A stretch of DNA of 8,292 bases from contig DASUUR010000002.1 of the NCBI GenBank assembly GCA_036373975.1, forward strand, positions 1-8,292, given 5' to 3'. This DNA comes from DASUUR01 sp036373975 (GTDB lineage Bacteria; Patescibacteriota; Saccharimonadia; Saccharimonadales; Saccharimonadaceae). The position numbers and the translations under genes are program-made. The notes beneath the pieces are model-generated. The model worked only from the letters and a program-made list of their open reading frames with translations, had not been told where the DNA came from and did not search any database. How positions within the stretch are numbered: position 1 is the first letter of the stretch; every line of letters starts with the position of its first letter. Below, piece after piece: positions 5,211 to 8,292 of this stretch.

Positions 5211-5220
5211 GGGCGTCGTA

Positions 5221-7656
5221 ATGAAACGCTATAGTCCGTTAGAAATTGAAGCACAGTGGCAACGTGAGTGGCAAAGCTCAAAACTTTACGAAGTCACTGA
5301 AGAGCCCGGCAAAGATAAAGTGTATGCCGTCGCTATGTTCCCGTATCCAAGTGGTGCAGGTTTACACGTGGGCCATGTGCGCAACTACTCAATCTCTGAT
5401 GTTATAGCCCGTTTCCACCGGCAGCGCGGCAAGAACGTCCTTTCGGCCATTGGCTGGGATACCTTTGGCTTGCCTGCTGAAAACTATGCTATTAAAACTG
5501 GTATTTCACCGGTTAAAGTTACCAAAACTAACATCGCCAACTTCAAAACACAACTAAGTAAGCTGGGAATGTCGTACGACTGGTCGCGCGAGGTTAATAC
5601 CTCCGACCCCGAATACTATCGCTGGACACAGTGGATTTTTACAAAATTATTTGAACATGGCCTTGCATACCAAAAGCAAAGTGCGCAGTGGTGGTGCCCA
5701 GTAGACAAGACAGTGCTTGCAAACGAGCAAGTAGAGGGCGGCAAGTGTTGGCGCTGTGGCAGTGTGGTTACGCGCAAGTCTATGAAACAATGGTTTTTTA
5801 AGATCACCGAGTACGCCGATGCCTTGCTGGAAGGAATCGATGACTTAGACTGGCCAGATAAGATTCGCACAGCCCAGCGTAATTGGATCGGTCGTTCTGA
5901 GGGTGCTGAAATCAAGTTTGCTATCGATGGCGGTGACCAAGTCATTCCAGTGTTTACTACTCGGCCAGATACTCTTTTTGGCGCAACGTTCCTGGTGCTT
6001 GCTCCCGAACACCCGCAAGTGGCTGCCCTTACGGCACCTGACGCGAAAGAAGCGGTTGAAGCCTACATTCTTGATTCGCAGAAAAAGTCCGACATTGAGC
6101 GCATGAACGAAAGTCGCGAAAAGACCGGCGTGCCAACCGGGGCCCATGCAATTAACCCAGCAACAGGCGAAAAGATTCCGGTTTGGATTGCCGATTACGT
6201 ACTTACAGGTTACGGTACCGGCGCAATTATGGCCGTGCCAGCACATGATGGGCGAGATTTTGCTTTTGCGGAAGCCTTTAATCTGCCAATCAAGGCGGTT
6301 ATCGAGAAGCCAACTCACGAAACAACTGAGGAAACTTATGCGGGTGAGGGTATACTTATCAACTCAGGCGCCTTTACCGGCATGCGAACCGAAGAAGCGC
6401 GCGAAGAGATTGTCGCCTGGTTGCAGCAACGGCAACTTGGGGAGAGTAAAATTAACTATCGCATGCGCGACTGGCTTATCAGTCGTCAGCGTTACTGGGG
6501 CGTCCCTATTCCTATTGTGCACTGTGAAAAGCACGGAGCGGTACCAGTGCCGGAGAGTCAGCTACCAGTAGTGCTGCCAGAGATTGATGATTATCTGCCG
6601 TCTGACGACGGTCGTAGTGCGCTTGCCAAGGCAACTGATTGGGTGCACACGACCTGTCCGACCTGTGGAGGCCCAGCTATGCGCGAGACTGATACAATGG
6701 ATGGCTACGCCTGCTCAAGCTGGTACTTGTTGCGCTACACGGATCCCCGCAACTCCACTGCCGCATGGTCCGAAAACCCAGTAAGCTATTGGCTGCCCGT
6801 TGACTACTACTGTGGTGGTGATCACGCTGTTTCCCATTTGCTGTACACCCGGTTCTGGTCGCACGTCTTTAACGACATGGGCCTGCTCGCCACCAAGGAG
6901 CCTATTAAACAGCTGGTATATAACGGCTATATTAATGCCGCTGATGGTCAGAAAATGAGCAAAAGTAAGGGTAATGTGGTAGACCCTATTGAACTCGTGG
7001 ACCAAGGTTACGGAGCAGATGCTTTACGTGTCTACGAATTGTTTATCGGCCCATACGAACTCGATGCAGCTTGGGATCCGCGGGGTATTACGGGAACATA
7101 CAGGTTCTTAAACCGAGTATGGGTGCTCCTACAGGAATATCATCAAACTGCACAGGATGGTACTTTTGCCGACACGCCTGCGCTTCAGAAGATCACCAAC
7201 AAGACTATCCGTAAGGTGACCGATGACCTTGATGGGCTTCGCTTTAATACTGCGATTGCGGCGCTGATGGAGTTCGTCAACGAGCTATACAAACTCAAGC
7301 TTAAGGGTATGCAAGGCAAGGAATGGCGAGATGCACTTGAGGCGCTTTTGCAGCTGCTTGCACCATTTGCGCCGCATATCACCGAAGAACTGTGGAGCCA
7401 ACTAGGTCACGCAGACTCAATTCATACCGGGCATTGGCCTGTATGGGATGAATCCGTTTTAAAGACGGAGCTTATTGAGGTTGCAATTCAGGTTAACGGT
7501 AAGTTTAGGGGTAAAGTGCAGGTGCCTGAAGGTGCAAATGAAGCACAGGTTATGGAGATTGCGCTCACTCACGAACAAGTCAGCAAGTATGTGGCCGGTG
7601 CGTCACCAAAACGTACTATCTATGTACCAAATAGACTTTTGAATATCGTTTTATAG
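5221..7656 (+). CDS. leuS: Leucyl-tRNA synthetase
   Basis: This class Ia synthetase charges tRNA-Leu with leucine and edits mischarged tRNA; it is cytoplasmic and essential. The 811-residue protein starts MKRYSPLEIEAQWQREW, like bacterial LeuRS. The ATG at 5209 is rejected because it overlaps the -10 box and adds only MGVV. The HIGH-type motif is HVGH (49-52) after PYPSGAGL. Cys159, Cys176 and Cys179 lie in the region typical for LeuRS (WWCPVDKTVLANEQV, then CWRCG). The CP1 editing domain has TTRPDT (246-251) and YGTGAIMAVPAHDGRD (331-346) with Asp343, the usual editing aspartate. A second Cys pair is CPTC (479-482), followed by CSSWYLLRY. KMSKS is at 578-582. The anticodon-binding helical domain and the small C-terminal domain (VNGKFRGKVQVP) are complete. 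It is somewhat shorter than the 860-residue E. coli enzyme but lacks no key residue. Stop TAG; the bL32-like gene follows after 82 nt. Confidence 0.98.
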   Translation: MKRYSPLEIEAQWQREWQSSKLYEVTEEPGKDKVYAVAMFPYPSGAGLHVGHVRNYSISDVIARFHRQRGKNVLSAIGWDTFGLPAENYAIKTGISPVKVTKTNIANFKTQLSKLGMSYDWSREVNTSDPEYYRWTQWIFTKLFEHGLAYQKQSAQWWCPVDKTVLANEQVEGGKCWRCGSVVTRKSMKQWFFKITEYADALLEGIDDLDWPDKIRTAQRNWIGRSEGAEIKFAIDGGDQVIPVFTTRPDTLFGATFLVLAPEHPQVAALTAPDAKEAVEAYILDSQKKSDIERMNESREKTGVPTGAHAINPATGEKIPVWIADYVLTGYGTGAIMAVPAHDGRDFAFAEAFNLPIKAVIEKPTHETTEETYAGEGILINSGAFTGMRTEEAREEIVAWLQQRQLGESKINYRMRDWLISRQRYWGVPIPIVHCEKHGAVPVPESQLPVVLPEIDDYLPSDDGRSALAKATDWVHTTCPTCGGPAMRETDTMDGYACSSWYLLRYTDPRNSTAAWSENPVSYWLPVDYYCGGDHAVSHLLYTRFWSHVFNDMGLLATKEPIKQLVYNGYINAADGQKMSKSKGNVVDPIELVDQGYGADALRVYELFIGPYELDAAWDPRGITGTYRFLNRVWVLLQEYHQTAQDGTFADTPALQKITNKTIRKVTDDLDGLRFNTAIAALMEFVNELYKLKLKGMQGKEWRDALEALLQLLAPFAPHITEELWSQLGHADSIHTGHWPVWDESVLKTELIEVAIQVNGKFRGKVQVPEGANEAQVMEIALTHEQVSKYVAGASPKRTIYVPNRLLNIVL

Positions 7657-7666
7657 CTAGTACGCC

Positions 7667-7695
7667 TTGCGTCAGATCTGTTTTTAGCGTATAAT
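7667..7695 (+). promoter_or_regulatory. Promoter of the bL32-like gene
   Basis: TTGCGT (7667-7672) and a perfect TATAAT (7690-7695) are 17 nt apart, with start near 7702 and a leader of about 37 nt. The -10 sits inside an inverted repeat GCGTA-TAAT-TACGC (7687-7700) that could be an operator. The stretch also holds CAGATCTG followed by TTTTT, which may weakly terminate leuS transcripts, though no good stem is present. Confidence 0.65.
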
Positions 7696-7738
7696 TACGC
7701 GTAAGATTTATATTTAAGCTAAGAGGACCATTCTCACT

Positions 7739-7972
7739 ATGGGTAAACCAAAAAAGCAGACCAGCGCACGCAAGAGCGGCCTGCGACGCAGTCACCTTGT
7801 ACTAAAATTGGCACGCATTGTTAACGCAACTTCGCCAGTTAAAGTGTTCACTACTAAGCGCGAAAGCGGCAAGGCTCGCCTTGAATTGAAGCAAAAAACT
7901 ACTAAAGTGGCTCCTAAGCCTACGGCGCCTGCTAAAAAGAAAGCTCCTGCAACTAAAGCAGCTGCGAAATAA
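7739..7972 (+). CDS. rpmF: Ribosomal protein bL32-like, without zinc ribbon
   Basis: This is probably the large-subunit ribosomal protein bL32. The N-terminus GKPKKQTSARKSGLRRSH matches the usual bL32 opening of P-K-K-x-T-S, a basic stretch and RRSH. Its position directly before nusB also fits a translation/transcription gene group. The 77 residues are very basic. The zinc-ribbon cysteines of the C+ form are absent; the protein has no Cys at all, as in C- forms. The middle part (TSPVKVFTTKRESGKARLE) is not a close match to bL32. The end is a low-complexity Lys/Ala/Pro tail (about 58-77, with PAKKKAPATKAAAK) that would be disordered and could touch rRNA. Shine-Dalgarno AGAGGA (7722-7727) lies 11 nt before the ATG, longer than usual. 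Another small basic ribosomal protein is the alternative. The stop is TAA. Confidence 0.65.
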   Translation: MGKPKKQTSARKSGLRRSHLVLKLARIVNATSPVKVFTTKRESGKARLELKQKTTKVAPKPTAPAKKKAPATKAAAK

Positions 7973-8022
7973 ACGTACTTTTATAGCGACGCTAAATAAT
8001 AAACAGGAGCCTAGAAAAGCCT

Positions 8023-8292
8023 ATGGCATCTAATCGTCACCTCGGCCGTATTATCGCACTACAAACCTTGTATGAGTGTGAATTTCGTGAACAATCAAAT
8101 GATGAAACCTTAAAGCTCGAAGAAGTATTGGCGCGGAATCTTGAACGCTACGCCGATACGATTGAAGATAAGGCGTTTGTTGAGCGACTCGTGCAGGGTG
8201 TATTTGGCACTCGTGCAGAGCTCGATGCGCTTATTCAGCCTATTGCGCCAGAGTGGCCAATTGAGCAGATTGCTCGGGTTGACCGCACGATC
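8023..8292 (+). CDS. nusB: Transcription antitermination factor NusB (C-terminus beyond window)
   Basis: NusB is an all-helical RNA-binding protein that joins NusE (ribosomal protein S10) on boxA RNA to prevent early termination, mainly in rRNA operons. The first 90 codons are present. The opening SNRHLGRIIALQTLYECEF matches the NusB N-terminal helix (R-x-x-A-x-Q-x-LY). FVERLVQGVFGTRAELDALI and IAPEWPIEQIARVDRTI match the later helices with the (V/I)DR signature. About 40-50 residues are missing at the end. The ATG at 8023 is the only usable start: an in-frame TAA lies just upstream and no other start codon intervenes. AGGAG (8005-8009) is 13 nt away, rather far. It starts 50 nt after the bL32-like gene and is probably co-transcribed, as no terminator lies between. 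A near palindrome TAGCG-A-CGCTA (7984-7994) sits in the gap. Confidence 0.93.
   Translation, partial: MASNRHLGRIIALQTLYECEFREQSNDETLKLEEVLARNLERYADTIEDKAFVERLVQGVFGTRAELDALIQPIAPEWPIEQIARVDRTI

Noticed and set aside
5209..5220. Upstream ATG of leuS adding MGVV
   Set aside because: It overlaps the perfect extended -10 box, so it should not be on the mRNA, and LeuRS proteins begin at the ATG at 5221.

Overview
This window looks like chromosomal DNA from a member of Candidatus Saccharibacteria (TM7; Patescibacteria/CPR), though that is an inference from gene content and not proven. The pointers are a Mur ligase of the short CPR type, a secreted protein with two DUF4082 domains, a compact run of core genes (Mur ligase, leuS, rpmF, nusB), and many small proteins I cannot place in a family. 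The standard code fits: UGA ends one gene, tryptophan is UGG in leuS, and five of the eight visible stop codons are TAG.

Left part (1-1258). A small two-helix membrane protein runs off the left edge on the minus strand. An AT-rich gap follows, then a complete tRNA-Ala(GGC) with its own promoter and terminator. Next come two tandem paralogous genes for 79- and 83-residue proteins, each with a strong ribosome binding site, closed by a 17-bp hairpin terminator.

Middle part (1259-3886). A 475-residue exported protein (signal peptide, DUF4082, Ser/Thr/Asn/Gly-rich middle segment, DUF4082) is followed by a GC-rich hairpin between convergent genes. Then comes a divergent pair: a 102-residue helical protein on minus and a 186-residue protein on plus. 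Their promoters share one nearly symmetric -10 element. The 186-residue protein weakly resembles a papain/NlpC-like fold that has lost its cysteine.

Right part (3887-8292). Core genes on the plus strand: a Mur ligase lacking the usual MurF N-terminal substrate domain, leucyl-tRNA synthetase, a bL32-like ribosomal protein and the first 90 codons of NusB. The Mur ligase and LeuRS starts each lie exactly 10 nt past a -10 box and have no Shine-Dalgarno, which suggests leaderless or nearly leaderless mRNAs. The small genes further left have good Shine-Dalgarno sites.

Composition is mosaic. Hand counts give about 59% GC for the first tandem paralog and 53-65% in samples of the divergent pair, against about 47-53% in samples of the DUF4082 gene and leuS. 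No stretch over 300 bases lacks a gene. I saw no insertion sequence, CRISPR array or rRNA.
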